Assembly (NCBI GenBank): GCA_002311915.1
Contig: DCAF01000046.1
Location: forward strand, 1 to 22,876
Length of the DNA: 22,876 nucleotides
Direction of reading: 5' to 3'
From: Sulfurovum sp. UBA1140
GTDB taxonomy: Bacteria; Campylobacterota; Campylobacteria; Campylobacterales; Sulfurovaceae
This document shows, piece after piece, positions 22,855 through 22,876 of the stretch. The position numbers and the translations under genes are program-made. Every line of letters begins with the position of its first letter. Within the stretch, counting starts at the first letter, position 1. The notes under the pieces are model-generated. The model saw only the letters and a program-made list of their open reading frames with translations, had not been told where the DNA came from and did no database searches.

Positions 22855-22876
22855 ACTTTTTACTCAAATTTTTTCC

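Noticed and set aside
1..22876. CRISPR arrays, tRNA or rRNA genes, phage genes, toxin-antitoxin pairs
   Set aside because: I looked for regular direct repeats, cloverleaf-like segments and known small toxin or antitoxin motifs and found none that can be supported.

Overview
The window reads as a chromosomal segment of an AT-rich member of the Campylobacterota, probably one of the sulfur-oxidising Sulfurovum/Sulfurimonas-like lineages. The evidence is gene content and order: dnaG diverges from a membrane-anchored TPR gene followed by rnc and aroC, an order I recall from Campylobacter jejuni (there with an rnhA gene between). The promoters are also typical: a strong TATAAT box, T-rich upstream DNA and poor -35 boxes. 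Starts are often GTG or TTG (aroC, nfo, the LapB-like gene, the radical SAM gene). I see no rRNA, tRNA, CRISPR array, phage module or recognisable transposase.

Layout. 1-1000: the tail of an unknown ORF, then an Fe(II)/2-oxoglutarate dioxygenase of the PhyH family. 1115-5674: a plus-strand housekeeping block: trxA, trxB, dapB, purF (a [4Fe-4S]-type enzyme starting 1 nt after dapB) and a TIGR01212-type radical SAM protein. 5968-8894: an exported SH3-NlpC/P60 peptidoglycan hydrolase (minus) diverging from a lipase-like lipoprotein (plus). 8891-9016: a 126-bp mini-element with 22-bp imperfect terminal inverted repeats, between that lipoprotein gene and aroC. 9038-11876: aroC, rnc and a LapB-like TM-TPR-zinc-ribbon gene, all minus. 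11925-14997: dnaG with no Shine-Dalgarno and a TATAAT box 5 nt before its ATG, a PP-loop tRNA sulfurtransferase-like gene, and two small overlapping ORFs. 14998-15466: a gene-poor stretch with short repeats and a possible coding relic. 15467-17434: a REC-PAS-GGDEF(degenerate)-EAL c-di-GMP phosphodiesterase.

17436-20691 is the most striking part. Two 73-nt arms in inverted orientation (65-nt core, 61/65 identical) frame exactly one minus-strand operon: a lipoprotein esterase/lipase, a FadL/OmpP1 fatty-acid porin and an acyl-CoA ligase. The set would release, import and activate fatty acids. The ligase has become a pseudogene that keeps its start and its C-terminal tail but has lost about two thirds of its middle. 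The arms lie 1 and 5 nt from the stop codons of the two convergent flanking genes (the EAL gene and nfo), so the unit looks like a discrete cassette placed between them. 20697-22854: nfo overlapped by a small lipoprotein gene (minus), then a 5'-truncated PD-(D/E)XK (DUF1703-type) gene whose broken end carries a 14-bp tandem duplication.

Most genes are ordinary core functions. The accessory features worth attention are the inverted-repeat-framed lipid cassette, the mini-element, the probable leaderless dnaG, and the uncharacterised small genes behind the sulfurtransferase.
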